The notes beneath the pieces are model-generated. The model had not been told where the DNA came from. It saw only the letters and a program-made list of their open reading frames with translations, and searched no databases. A stretch of DNA of 34,594 nt, taken from NCBI GenBank assembly GCA_017626365.1, contig JAGAIV010000023.1:1-34594 (forward strand), written 5' to 3'. Made by a program: the position numbers and the translations under genes. Of this stretch, positions 13,243-21,669 are shown in pieces. The DNA is from Clostridia bacterium (GTDB taxonomy: Bacteria > Bacillota > Clostridia > TANB77 > CAG-508). How positions within the stretch are numbered: the first letter of the stretch is position 1; every line of letters begins with the position of its first letter.

Positions 13243-13331
13243 CCCCCCGCCAAGGTAGATTAATATTTTTATGGTGGGGACTGTAAGGGGAACCTCTTTT
13301 TCACACAAAGCAAAATTTTCATTTTTTTTGA
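13243..13331 (+). other. Candidate cos packaging site region
   Basis: The 125-base gap between the HNH gene and the next small-subunit gene opens with an unusual C-run, CCCCCCGCC (13244-13252), and GGTGGGG (13274-13280) that can pair with it, then AAGGGGAACC. G/C clusters like this are rare in this A+T-rich phage. HNH-containing packaging modules of siphophages usually use cohesive ends, and cos lies near these genes. No exact cut site can be read. Confidence 0.4.
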
Positions 13332-13367
13332 ATTGAAAAAAATAGATACAGAAAGAAGGGATTATAT

Positions 13368-13682
13368 TTGACAAGAAGGGAAAATTTAGATGAAATTTTT
13401 AAAGATATAGAGGATAACAAGAAACAATTAATAAATCCAATGTTAGACAATATAGCCTTTTTGGAAGAAAGAATGGAAGAATTAAAAAAATTGCCATTTA
13501 TACAAGTAAATCCTAAAAATCCAACTCAACAAAGAACAACTAAAGCTTCAAGATTATATAAGGAATGTTCACAAAGTTATATGAATGCAATAAGAATGGT
13601 GTATTCTATGATAAATGGACATGAAATAGAAGATGATCCAGTTCAAAAATTTCTAGAGGAGCGACAGAAATTTGGAGGTTAA
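13368..13682 (+). CDS. Terminase small subunit, P27-like
   Basis: The 104-residue protein starts with TTG after AAGAAGGG. It has the pattern seen in P27-type small terminases: an N-terminal helix, KLPFIQVNPKNPTQQRTTKA, then YKECSQSYMNAIRMVYSMI, ending in DDPVQKFLEERQKFGG. It overlaps the large subunit gene by 11 bases. Immediate linkage to the large subunit makes it the better candidate for the true DNA-recognition subunit; the gene at 11934 would then have another role or act together with it. Confidence 0.75.
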   Translation: MTRRENLDEIFKDIEDNKKQLINPMLDNIAFLEERMEELKKLPFIQVNPKNPTQQRTTKASRLYKECSQSYMNAIRMVYSMINGHEIEDDPVQKFLEERQKFGG

Positions 13683-15336
13683 TTATTTAAAGCAATATTA
13701 TGAAGAAATACAAAAAGGAAATATAATAGTTGGATTAGAATTAAAAACAGAATTACAAAAATTAATTAAAGATTTAGACAATCCCCAATATAGATATGAT
13801 ACAAGTGAAAGTCATTTAAGAATAGAATTTATGGAGAACTTGTGCTTACAAAGTAAAAAACCATTTTATAATGTTCCAATGCAATTATTACTTTGGGAGA
13901 AGGCATTTATAGAAGTTGTATATTCTTTTAAGTTTTTTGATGAAGAATTAAATAGATGGGCAAGAAGATTTCAAAATGTAATTTTACTAATTGCAAGAAA
14001 AAACGGCAAAACAACATTAATGGCAGCAGATGCTCACACTGATTTGCGAATTGGAGAAGGTGGGATGGACATTGTTTGTGCATCTAATGATGACAAACAG
14101 GCCAGTCTTTTATGGAATGAAATAGATAATATGAGAAAAAGAATAGATCCACATTCAAGAATTACACACAGAAATATGTCTGCTATATGTAATACAAAAA
14201 AGAACATTACTATTTTTAAAATGTCAAGTAAGACTCAAAACAAAGATGGTAGAAATATAGATAAAATGTATATGGATGAAAGCCACGATGCACCAAATGA
14301 TGAAATAGCAGAGGCAGGGCAGAAATCAATGTCAACAAAAGATGAACCATTATTTATAAATTTAACAACTGAAGGTTTTATAAATGATGGTTATTTAGAT
14401 AACGAATTAAAATATGCAAGAGAAGTTTTATTTGATGAAACTAATGATATACATTATTTACCATGGTTATATACACAAGATAGTGAAGAAGAAATATGGC
14501 AAGATGAACAAAGTTGGTATAAATCAAATCCGGGTTTAGGAGTGGTAAAAAAGTGGAAGTCATTAAGAGGGGAAATTGAAAAATCTAAAACATCAAAATC
14601 AAAAAGAATGCATACTCTTTGTAAAGATTTTAATATAAAACAAAATAATGCTCAATCATGGCTAATGCTTGAAGATTATAGCTATGAAACAGAACCTTTT
14701 AATCTAGAAGATTTTAGAGGTTCTTTTTGTTTGGGTGCTGTTGACTTATCAGAAACAACAGACTTATCAAATGCAAAAATATTATTGATGAAACCAAATG
14801 ATAAAACCAAATATGTATATTCGCATTATTGGATACCAGAAAGTAAATTACAGGATAGTAACGATAAAGAAGCAGGAGCAAAATATGAAGAATGGGCAAG
14901 AGAAGGATTACTTACAATACATGAGGGAAATGAAATTGATATCTCTAAAATAGCAGATTGGTTTTATGAATTATATAAAAATTATGGAATAAAAACTTAC
15001 ATGGCAGGTTATGATCAAAGATTTTCAAAACCATTTACAGATAGAATGAATGAATTTAGTTTTGAAACAGAAATGATTTTACAAGGAAAAGTTTTATCAA
15101 ATGCAATGAAACTTGTAGAAGCCGAATTACAAGACCAAAAAATTAACTATAATAAAAATTCTATGGACAAATGGTGCTTAGGGAATTCAGCAATGGAAAT
15201 GGACAACTATGGAAATATAATGTGTGTAAAAGTTAAAAATCAAGCAAGTAAAAGAATTGATGGAGCAGTTACATTGATTATTTTATATGAAGTATATAGA
15301 CGTTATCGTAATGAATTTCATAAACTTATACGCTAG
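13672..15336 (+). CDS. terL: Terminase large subunit
   Basis: The 554-residue motor packages phage DNA into the prohead. The ATPase half has Walker A ILLIARKNGKTT (about residues 104-115) and Walker B DKMYMDESHD (about 198-206). The nuclease half contains LGAVDLSETTDL (about 353-364) and further Asp residues of the RNase-H-like fold. It belongs to the Terminase_1 (HK97-like) family, normal in length. The TTG start at 13672 follows GAGGAG and overlaps the small subunit gene, indicating translational coupling. The portal gene follows after one small frame. Confidence 0.96.
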   Translation: MEVNYLKQYYEEIQKGNIIVGLELKTELQKLIKDLDNPQYRYDTSESHLRIEFMENLCLQSKKPFYNVPMQLLLWEKAFIEVVYSFKFFDEELNRWARRFQNVILLIARKNGKTTLMAADAHTDLRIGEGGMDIVCASNDDKQASLLWNEIDNMRKRIDPHSRITHRNMSAICNTKKNITIFKMSSKTQNKDGRNIDKMYMDESHDAPNDEIAEAGQKSMSTKDEPLFINLTTEGFINDGYLDNELKYAREVLFDETNDIHYLPWLYTQDSEEEIWQDEQSWYKSNPGLGVVKKWKSLRGEIEKSKTSKSKRMHTLCKDFNIKQNNAQSWLMLEDYSYETEPFNLEDFRGSFCLGAVDLSETTDLSNAKILLMKPNDKTKYVYSHYWIPESKLQDSNDKEAGAKYEEWAREGLLTIHEGNEIDISKIADWFYELYKNYGIKTYMAGYDQRFSKPFTDRMNEFSFETEMILQGKVLSNAMKLVEAELQDQKINYNKNSMDKWCLGNSAMEMDNYGNIMCVKVKNQASKRIDGAVTLIILYEVYRRYRNEFHKLIR

Positions 15337-15349
15337 TAAGGAGAAGTAG

Positions 15350-15508
15350 ATGAAAAAATATAGGATTAAATATCAAAAGAATTCTAATATTCGCATTGAA
15401 AATATTAGTACAATAAATCAAAAAGAAGCAATGTATATTTTTTATATGAATAATAGAGGATGCGATATTTTAGAAATTAAGGAGGTAAAAAGCATTGAAT
15501 CTAATTGA
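15350..15508 (+). CDS. Small protein between terminase and portal
   Basis: A 52-residue frame with AAGGAG upstream lies in the gap between large terminase and portal and overlaps the portal start by 14 bases. The product (MKKYRIKYQKNSNIRIENIS, then MYIFYMNNRGCDILEIKEV) looks like a small alpha/beta fold and is translated through the portal ribosome binding site. Comparable tiny genes occupy this position in other phages. Function unknown. Confidence 0.55.
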   Translation: MKKYRIKYQKNSNIRIENISTINQKEAMYIFYMNNRGCDILEIKEVKSIESN

Positions 15509-16739
15509 ATTTATTAACAAATTTAAGAAACCTAAAAATGATAATATAAAATATGCTGAAATGCTAAATGGATACATTCCAATTTTTTCGCAATTTGGTC
15601 AAGATATATATGCTAGTGATGTAGTGCAACAAGCTATATCATGTTTAGTAACAGAATTAACAAAAGTAAATCCATTTCATATCAGAAAAAATGGAAGTGA
15701 TTTAGTACCTGTTGAAAGTAGCACAATTCAAAGATTATTAAATCAACCAAATGAAAGAATGACACAGAGTGATTTCTTTGAAAAAGTATTTTGGCAATTA
15801 TTTCTTAATTATAATGCTTTTATTATTCCAACTTATGTAAGAAATAACAAAGGAGATAAAGAATTTACAGCACTCTATCCAATACAACCAACAGATGTTA
15901 CTTTTTTACAAGATCCAAAAGGAAAATTAGGAATTAAATTTAAGTTTTTTAATGGATATGAGACAATATTAGCTTATTCAGATGTTATACATATTAGATA
16001 TAGATATTCAATAAATGAACTAATGGGAGGAAATGAATTTGGACAACCAGATAATAAAGCATTATTAAAAACATTAGAGTTAAATGATACTTTATTACAA
16101 GGAGTTGCTAAAGCTCTAAAGAGTTCATTTTCTATTAATGGAGTAATTAAATATAACACTTTATTAGATGATGGAAAGATGGAAAAAAATATAAAAGCCA
16201 TAGAAGAAAGACTTTCTAAAAATGAAAGTGGATTTTTACCATTAGATATAAAAGGAGAATATATACCATTACAAAATAAAATAGAATTAGTAGATGCAAC
16301 AACATTAAAATTTATTGATGAAAAGATATTAAGAAATTGGGGAGTTTCTCTTCCAATATTAACAGGAGATTATACAAAAGCTCAATATGAAGCTTTTTAT
16401 CAAAAAAGTCTTGAACCAATAATTAAGAAAACAGGAGAAGCAATCACAATGGGATTATTCACGGAAAGGGAGAAAGGCTTTGGAAATGCGGTTGTATTAT
16501 ATCCACATGAGTTGATTTTTATGGATACAGGACAAAAAATAGATTTATTTGATTTACTGGTTGATAGTGGAAGTTGCTATAAAAATGAAGTTCGTACAGC
16601 ATTTGGAATGAAACCACTTCCTGAATTAGTAGGACAAATTGCTATGTCAAGTAATAAAACAAATGCAGAGAATAATAAAACGGATGAACAAAAAAATAAT
16701 GAGGGTGGAGGTAAAAAAGATGAACAAGGAGTTAATTAG
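15495..16739 (+). CDS. Portal protein, HK97 family
   Basis: The 414-residue protein forms the dodecameric channel at the capsid vertex through which DNA enters and leaves. HK97-family features include the early segment IYASDVVQQAISCLVTELTK, NPFHIRKNG, LLNQPNERMT and the C-terminal ILTGDYTKAQYEAFYQKSLE. TTG at 15495 follows AAGGAGG. The C-terminus is Asn/Glu/Lys-rich and disordered. The gene overlaps the protease gene start by 20 bases, as is common in this morphogenetic block. Confidence 0.95.
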   Translation: MNLIEFINKFKKPKNDNIKYAEMLNGYIPIFSQFGQDIYASDVVQQAISCLVTELTKVNPFHIRKNGSDLVPVESSTIQRLLNQPNERMTQSDFFEKVFWQLFLNYNAFIIPTYVRNNKGDKEFTALYPIQPTDVTFLQDPKGKLGIKFKFFNGYETILAYSDVIHIRYRYSINELMGGNEFGQPDNKALLKTLELNDTLLQGVAKALKSSFSINGVIKYNTLLDDGKMEKNIKAIEERLSKNESGFLPLDIKGEYIPLQNKIELVDATTLKFIDEKILRNWGVSLPILTGDYTKAQYEAFYQKSLEPIIKKTGEAITMGLFTEREKGFGNAVVLYPHELIFMDTGQKIDLFDLLVDSGSCYKNEVRTAFGMKPLPELVGQIAMSSNKTNAENNKTDEQKNNEGGGKKDEQGVN

Positions 16740-17358
16740 AAGAAATTATGACTTCGATATACGTGCTCAAAAAGATGAAAAAAGAGGAAATATAATAATT
16801 GGAAGACCAATAGTATATGAAAGTAAAACTGATATTGCAGGAATGTTTGCAGAGGTAATTGAAAAAGGAGCATTGAAAAATACGAATTTAGAGGATGTTA
16901 GATTTTTAGTAAATCATGATCAATCAAAGATACCTCTTGCAAGATCAAGAAGAAATACAAAAAATTCAACAATGCAGTTATCTGTTGATGATAAAGGAAT
17001 GGAAATTCAAGTTGAATTAGATATAGAAAATAATACAGAAGCTAGAAATTTATATAGTGCAATAGAGAGAGGAGACATAACAGGTATGTCTTTTATGTTT
17101 GGAATCGAAGATGAAGAATGGGAAGATTTAGACACTGATTATCCAACAAGACATATTAAATCAATTTCAACAGTTGTTGAAGTTAGTGCAGTTACATTTC
17201 CTGCATATGAAGATACTTCAATATCTGCTAGAGATAAAAGTGCGGTGGATACTGCACGCCTAGCGGTGGACACTGCTAGAAGTGGAGCGGTGGATACTAC
17301 TCCAAAACAATTAGAGCTTGAAAAGCTTAAAATAAAATATCTATTAGGAGGAATTTAA
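16720..17358 (+). CDS. Prohead protease, HK97/U35 family
   Basis: The 212-residue serine protease cleaves the scaffold-like N-terminal region of the capsid protein during maturation. The catalytic His is in FLVNHDQSKIPLAR (H66) and the Ser in GDITGMSFMF (S124). The start at 16720 follows GGTGGAGG; a longer frame from 16639 lies within the portal gene and has no site. Near the C-terminus a short tandem repeat, AVDTAR-type, occurs three times, encoded by GCGGTGGATACTG-like DNA at 17251-17300, with extra G+C compared with its surroundings. Confidence 0.93.
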   Translation: MNKELIRRNYDFDIRAQKDEKRGNIIIGRPIVYESKTDIAGMFAEVIEKGALKNTNLEDVRFLVNHDQSKIPLARSRRNTKNSTMQLSVDDKGMEIQVELDIENNTEARNLYSAIERGDITGMSFMFGIEDEEWEDLDTDYPTRHIKSISTVVEVSAVTFPAYEDTSISARDKSAVDTARLAVDTARSGAVDTTPKQLELEKLKIKYLLGGI

Positions 17359-17359
17359 A

Positions 17360-18748
17360 ATGAAAAAATTTTTACAAAGTTTAATTGAAAGAAAAAGAAA
17401 AGAATTAAAAGAAAAAGAAGAAAGAATGAAAAACTCACAAGATATTGATGAGGTAAGAAGTTTAGGAGAAACATTAATAGCATTAAGAGATGAAATTAAT
17501 GATGCAGAGGAACAACTAAAAAAATTAGAGGATGACAACGGAAATGGTGATAGCAATGATGATGGTACAGAAGATAAAAAAGATGACAAAAAAGATGATA
17601 AAGCAGACGAAGGAAGAAGTGCAAATGGATTTAATCCAAATGCAGTTTTAAATGTCATAGGAGGAGCAAAAATGAATCAAAGAGGACAAGCTTCAAATAA
17701 TGAAGAAGATATACTTTCTTCAATGGAATATAGAATGGCATTCAAACAATATGCTCAAACAGGAACAAGAAGTGCAAAATTAAATGAAATATTAACACAA
17801 TATCGTGCTGAAACAAGAGCAGCAGGAGAAGTAACAAGTGAAGAATTAGGAGTATTAATTCCACATACAGTATTACAAGAATTAATTAAAAAAATAGAAG
17901 GTTCATATGGACAATTTTCTTCAAGAGTTCGTATGTTAAATGTTCAAGGTGGTGTTGAAGTTCCAATAGCTGATTTTGACGCAACATTCACATGGAGTGG
18001 AACGGAAGGAAATGACAAAGAACATGGTGTTAGTGCAGATCAAAAAGTAGATGGAGCTAAAGGAAGTGTTGTATTCTCTTATCATATTGGAGAAATAAGA
18101 ATAGCACAATCTTTACTTCAAAGCATATTAAGTGTGGAAGTATTTGAAAAAGAATTAATAAATGCTTTATTAAAAGCTTATTTAAAAGCTAGAGATATAG
18201 CAGTTTTAAAAGGCACTGGAGACGGACAACCAACAGGAATTCTTACAAATGTTGCAGCAGGATTACAAAGAATACCAGCAAGCAATATTATAGAATTTAC
18301 AGAAGATGAAATCGCAGACTGGACAGCATGGGAGAAAAAATTGTTTGCTAATATACCTTTAGGAATGGAAGGAGAAAATCCTGAATTTGCTATGGCAAAA
18401 CAAACTTATGTAGGAAACTTATGCACATTAAAAGATGCTAATAATCAACCAATAAATAAAGCAGGATTTGATGCTAGTGATAAACAATATAAATTCAATG
18501 AATATCCTGTACTTAGAACAGAACAAGATTTATTTAAATCATTTGATTTATGTGCAAATGGAGAATATTTTGGAATGTTTTGGGTTCCTGAAGAAGCCTA
18601 TGGTATTAACTCAAATATGACATTTGGATATAAGAGATATTTCGATGAAGATAAAAACAAATGGATTACAAAAGGTTTAGTTATTTTAGATGGTAAACCA
18701 TTAAATACAAACTATATTTATTTGTTAAAAAAATCTGTAAAAGGGTAA
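17360..18748 (+). CDS. Major capsid protein, HK97 gp5-like
   Basis: The 462-residue protein builds the icosahedral shell. The first about 105 residues are a charged coiled coil (delta/scaffold domain) that the upstream protease should remove, probably near GGAKMNQRGQ. The shell domain follows: ELGVLIPHTVLQELIKKIEG, VPIADFDATFTWSGTEG, LKGTGDGQPTGILTNVAAG and FNEYPVLRTEQDLF are typical HK97-fold segments. GGAGG lies 7 bases ahead of the ATG. A GAAA-loop hairpin directly after the stop (18753-18770) may stabilise the transcript or reduce readthrough. Confidence 0.95.
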   Translation: MKKFLQSLIERKRKELKEKEERMKNSQDIDEVRSLGETLIALRDEINDAEEQLKKLEDDNGNGDSNDDGTEDKKDDKKDDKADEGRSANGFNPNAVLNVIGGAKMNQRGQASNNEEDILSSMEYRMAFKQYAQTGTRSAKLNEILTQYRAETRAAGEVTSEELGVLIPHTVLQELIKKIEGSYGQFSSRVRMLNVQGGVEVPIADFDATFTWSGTEGNDKEHGVSADQKVDGAKGSVVFSYHIGEIRIAQSLLQSILSVEVFEKELINALLKAYLKARDIAVLKGTGDGQPTGILTNVAAGLQRIPASNIIEFTEDEIADWTAWEKKLFANIPLGMEGENPEFAMAKQTYVGNLCTLKDANNQPINKAGFDASDKQYKFNEYPVLRTEQDLFKSFDLCANGEYFGMFWVPEEAYGINSNMTFGYKRYFDEDKNKWITKGLVILDGKPLNTNYIYLLKKSVKG

Positions 18749-18752
18749 AATG

Positions 18753-18780
18753 AGGGGATGAAAATCCCCTTGACTCATTA
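18753..18780 (+). terminator. Hairpin behind capsid gene, partial terminator
   Basis: AGGGGAT (18753-18759) and ATCCCCT (18764-18770) form a 7-bp stem closed by a GAAA tetraloop, with a T-rich stretch a few bases later. It probably lets part of the transcripts end after the highly expressed capsid gene, or protects the mRNA 3' end. Confidence 0.6.
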
Positions 18781-18804
18781 TTTTTGAAAAGGAGGCTATA
18801 TAAA

Positions 18805-19227
18805 ATGGCAAAAACACAAAATCAAGCAGATGAAACTGTTGAAAAAAATGAAATTGTTGAAAAAGAGCAAGTTGTAATTAATGAAAATGATATTGTATCA
18901 GGAGAAGATTTAAAGGAAAATGATGTAATAGATGTTAATTCACCTGAAGTTACAATTGAAAAAAATACTGATGTAGATGAAGAATCTATAGAAAAAACTG
19001 AAGAAAAGACAGAACATTTAGAAGAACAAGAAGAGAAAGAAAAAACAAGTAGAAAGACAAACAACAAAAGATCAGATAATGAAAAAATAAAACTTAAAAT
19101 TAGGATTGCATTTACAGACAAATACAATGATAGAGACTATAAAGAAAATGATATTGTTGAATTTGAGAAAGAAAGAGCAAGTGAATTATTATCTGATACA
19201 AGAAGATTAGTTGAAAAAGTAGACTAA
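18805..19227 (+). CDS. Acidic protein behind capsid, unknown
   Basis: The 140-residue protein has a long, low-complexity acidic first part (repeats of VEKNE, EEK, TEE; about residues 1-85), a basic patch (TSRKTNNKRSDNEK), and a compact C-terminal part LKIRIAFTDKYNDRDYKEND. The last resembles small domains found after capsid genes in Bacillota phages, often annotated as head proteins of unknown role. The ATG at 18805 follows AAAGGAGG. A minor capsid decoration or connector role is inference. Confidence 0.6.
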   Translation: MAKTQNQADETVEKNEIVEKEQVVINENDIVSGEDLKENDVIDVNSPEVTIEKNTDVDEESIEKTEEKTEHLEEQEEKEKTSRKTNNKRSDNEKIKLKIRIAFTDKYNDRDYKENDIVEFEKERASELLSDTRRLVEKVD

Positions 19228-19242
19228 AAAAGGAGCAGTAAT

Positions 19243-19494
19243 ATGTTAGAAAAAGTAAAGGAATGCTTGGGAATTACAGGAACTTACCAAGATACAATTC
19301 TTAAAAATTGGATTGCTGAAATACAACAATTGATGATAGATGGAGGAATTCCATCATCTGTTGTTAATGATGTAAAATCAGCTGGTGTGATTGCAAGAGG
19401 TGTTGATGATGTATATTTTCAAAAAGCAAATTTATCATCATACTTTTGGCAAAGAGCTACTCAACTAGCATATAAGGATGGTGATGGAAAATGA
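19243..19494 (+). CDS. Head-tail connector, gp6-like
   Basis: The 83-residue protein matches the compact helical fold of HK97 gp6-type connectors: an early helix LEKVKECLGITGTYQDTILK, then WIAEIQQLMIDGG and a C-terminal FWQRATQLAYKDGDGK. It would form the adaptor ring beneath the portal. AAAGGAG precedes the ATG and the gene overlaps the next by four bases. Order capsid, connector, stopper, tail terminator, tail tube is preserved. Confidence 0.8.
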   Translation: MLEKVKECLGITGTYQDTILKNWIAEIQQLMIDGGIPSSVVNDVKSAGVIARGVDDVYFQKANLSSYFWQRATQLAYKDGDGK

Positions 19495-19877
19495 GTGGAT
19501 TTTCAATAAATATAACCAATCCTATTCCACTTGTTTTACTTATACCAAAGATTTCAACAAAAAAGGGTATCACTAATAAGGAATATCCAACTGTTGATGA
19601 AGCATTAGCAGAAAAAGATAAAAATGGTAATTCTATTAATCTTTTTTTTGGCAGTTTTAAAACTTATGGTGGAACGGAGAAAACGGTAAATGGTGTGTAT
19701 TCCATTGAAGATACAGCAAACATTGAAACTATGTATCGATCAGATATTACTGGTGTTTGCAGAATTGCAAGAGCTGAAGATAAGGCTGTATTCGATATAA
19801 TAAATGAACCTGAAGATATAAATCAAAGACATCAATTTTTAAAATTTAAGGTCAAAAGATTAAAAGGTGGTGCTTAG
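19491..19877 (+). CDS. Head closure / head-tail joining protein
   Basis: The 128-residue protein is mostly beta-strand in character and lies where the stopper protein is encoded in HK97-like phages. Features include VLLIPKISTKKGITNKEYPT, a middle FGSFKTYGGTEKTVNGVYSI and a C-terminal QRHQFLKFKVKRLKGG. It should seal the filled head and join it to the tail. The start overlaps the upstream gene (ATGA). Assignment rests on position and general shape. Confidence 0.65.
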   Translation: MSGFSINITNPIPLVLLIPKISTKKGITNKEYPTVDEALAEKDKNGNSINLFFGSFKTYGGTEKTVNGVYSIEDTANIETMYRSDITGVCRIARAEDKAVFDIINEPEDINQRHQFLKFKVKRLKGGA

Positions 19878-19878
19878 T

Positions 19879-20337
19879 ATGAGTAACAAGGCTTATTTGG
19901 AATTTGAGGGTTTTAATGAAGCAATAGCAAGGCTTAATAAATTAAATGCAAATACAAAAAATATATCAGAAAAATCATTAAAGAAAACCCACGAAATTAT
20001 TACAAAAAAAGCACAAGAAGCGATTACACCACATAATGAAACTAAGAGAACTGAAAAAGCTTTGAAAAAAGAAGCAGAAATTGAATGGGCTGGTACATTA
20101 GCAAGTGTAAAAGTAGGTTTTAGCATAAGCGAGGGTGGACTAGCTTCAATTTTTTTGATGTATGGAACACAAAGCCACAGTGTTAGTAACCAATACGGAA
20201 AAAATCTTGGAATTATGGCAGAGCATAAAAAAGATAAAAAAATGTATAATGCAATTTTTGGTACAAGCACAAGAAAAGAAGTATTAGAAGCACAACAAGA
20301 AATATTTAATAATGAAATAAGGAGGTTGGAAGGGTAA
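19879..20337 (+). CDS. HK97 gp10-like tail-joining protein
   Basis: The 152-residue protein begins LEFEGFNEAIARLNKLNANT and has a helical, lysine-rich N-terminal half followed by a beta-rich part (SVKVGFSISEGGLASIFLMYGTQ, read in parts). It fits the HK97 gp10 family of head-tail joining or tail-completion proteins. ATG 19879 is 11 bases from AAAAGG; a GTG four codons upstream is possible. The next gene starts immediately after its stop. Confidence 0.8.
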   Translation: MSNKAYLEFEGFNEAIARLNKLNANTKNISEKSLKKTHEIITKKAQEAITPHNETKRTEKALKKEAEIEWAGTLASVKVGFSISEGGLASIFLMYGTQSHSVSNQYGKNLGIMAEHKKDKKMYNAIFGTSTRKEVLEAQQEIFNNEIRRLEG

Positions 20338-20682
20338 ATGAAAGATAAATTAACAAAAGTATTAGAGAGCATGAATTATCCATATTTTCAACAAGGTACG
20401 ATGAATAAAGAAGAAGGTTATCCTGAATCGTACTTCACTTTTAAAAATATGTCTTCTGATGGAGATGCTTTTTACAATAATGAAGAACATAAAATTGTAT
20501 GGCTTTTTATTGTTGCATTTTATTCTAACAATTCTGACCTAATAGATAAAGAATTATTAAATTTAAAAGAAAAATTAAAAAGGGATGGGTTTATTGTGAG
20601 TGGCAAAGGATATGATGTTGAAAGTGATGAACCCACACAAACTGGAAGAGGTATAGCAGTAAGAATAATAGAAAATTTATAA
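20338..20682 (+). CDS. Tail terminator / tail completion protein
   Basis: The 114-residue protein (MKDKLTKVLESMNYPYFQQG, IVWLFIVAFYSNNSDLIDKE, ending ARGIAVRIIENL-like) has the size, position and alpha/beta pattern of phage tail terminators, which stop tail-tube growth and join it to the head. It starts directly after the previous stop, with GGAGGTTGGAAGG upstream. The tail tube gene follows. Specific family not named. Confidence 0.65.
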   Translation: MKDKLTKVLESMNYPYFQQGTMNKEEGYPESYFTFKNMSSDGDAFYNNEEHKIVWLFIVAFYSNNSDLIDKELLNLKEKLKRDGFIVSGKGYDVESDEPTQTGRGIAVRIIENL

Positions 20683-20697
20683 GGAGGTAAAATCTAT

Positions 20698-21318
20698 ATG
20701 AATAAGAATTTAGATGAAATCGTTGAGTATAGAGGTGTCACAGATTTAGTTGTGGCAGAAGTAATATCTGATAATAATAAAGAAGGAGAAGGCTACAAAA
20801 CAGGAGAGGTATATGAATTAGCTGGTGTTGGAGAAATTTCAAAAAGTACAAGTAATTCAAGTGAATCAAAATATTATAATAATATGGCTGCAATTGTAAT
20901 CAACTCTGTTGGTGCAGATGAAATAAAATGTTCTATATCTGTACTTCCATTAGATAAATTAGCATTTATAACAGGACAAGATTATGATGAAACAACAGGA
21001 ACATTAATTGAGGGAGAAAGAAAAACAAAATACTTTGCTCTTGGTTATAAAACAAAGAAAACTAATGGTGATGAAGTATATGTTTGGAGACATAAAGGAA
21101 CATTTAGTATTCCTGATAGTACACATGCAACAGAAAATGATGGAACAGACTCTAACGGTCAAGAAGTAACATATACAGGAATTTCAACAACACATAAATT
21201 CACCAAAACAGGTAAAACTGCAAAAGCTATTAATGTTGATTTATCTAAAGACCTAGCAGATGTTAGTACATTCTTTGATACTGTTACAACAATAGATACT
21301 TTAAAGGCAAAAGCCTAA
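20698..21318 (+). CDS. Major tail protein (tail tube), phi13-like
   Basis: The 206-residue protein polymerises into the tail tube. It is beta-rich, with YRGVTDLVVAEVISDN, YYNNMAAIVINSVGADEIK, ALGYKTKKTNGDEVYVWRHK and TFSIPDSTHATENDGTDSNG, the pattern of phi13-type major tail proteins of long-tailed Bacillota siphophages. AAGGAGG precedes the ATG. It lies directly before the tail chaperone and tape measure genes, the usual order. Confidence 0.92.
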   Translation: MNKNLDEIVEYRGVTDLVVAEVISDNNKEGEGYKTGEVYELAGVGEISKSTSNSSESKYYNNMAAIVINSVGADEIKCSISVLPLDKLAFITGQDYDETTGTLIEGERKTKYFALGYKTKKTNGDEVYVWRHKGTFSIPDSTHATENDGTDSNGQEVTYTGISTTHKFTKTGKTAKAINVDLSKDLADVSTFFDTVTTIDTLKAKA

Positions 21319-21333
21319 TAGGAGGAAAAAAAT

Positions 21334-21669
21334 ATGGATTTAAAATTAAATATCTACGACAAAAAAGAAATAACAAAAACATATACTGCTGAAACTTACG
21401 ATTTAATGTTTGGAACAGTAGAAGATTTGTTGGATGTTATTGATATTGATAATATTCAAGCTAGTAACAAAGCAGAGTTACTAAAAGCAATTGCAAAAGT
21501 TTTGGCAAGTTCAATGAATATTGTTAAACCATTGCTAAAAGAAGTTTTTGATGGATTAACAGATGAAGAATTAAGACATACAAAATTAAAAGAAATAATG
21601 AATGTTATAGCCGAAATTATAGCTTATTCTATAAATCAAATAACAAAAGGAAATGATGGAAAAAACTAG
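21334..21669 (+). CDS. Tail assembly chaperone G
   Basis: The 111-residue protein (MDLKLNIYDKKEITKTYTAE, then FGTVEDLLDVIDIDN) helps the tape measure protein fold and recruits tail tube subunits; it is not part of the virion. Position between tail tube and tape measure is diagnostic. Its last codons form the slippery heptamer A_AAA_AAC (21660-21666) directly before the TAG stop, so a fraction of ribosomes should continue in the -1 frame and make the longer GT form. Confidence 0.88.
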   Translation: MDLKLNIYDKKEITKTYTAETYDLMFGTVEDLLDVIDIDNIQASNKAELLKAIAKVLASSMNIVKPLLKEVFDGLTDEELRHTKLKEIMNVIAEIIAYSINQITKGNDGKN

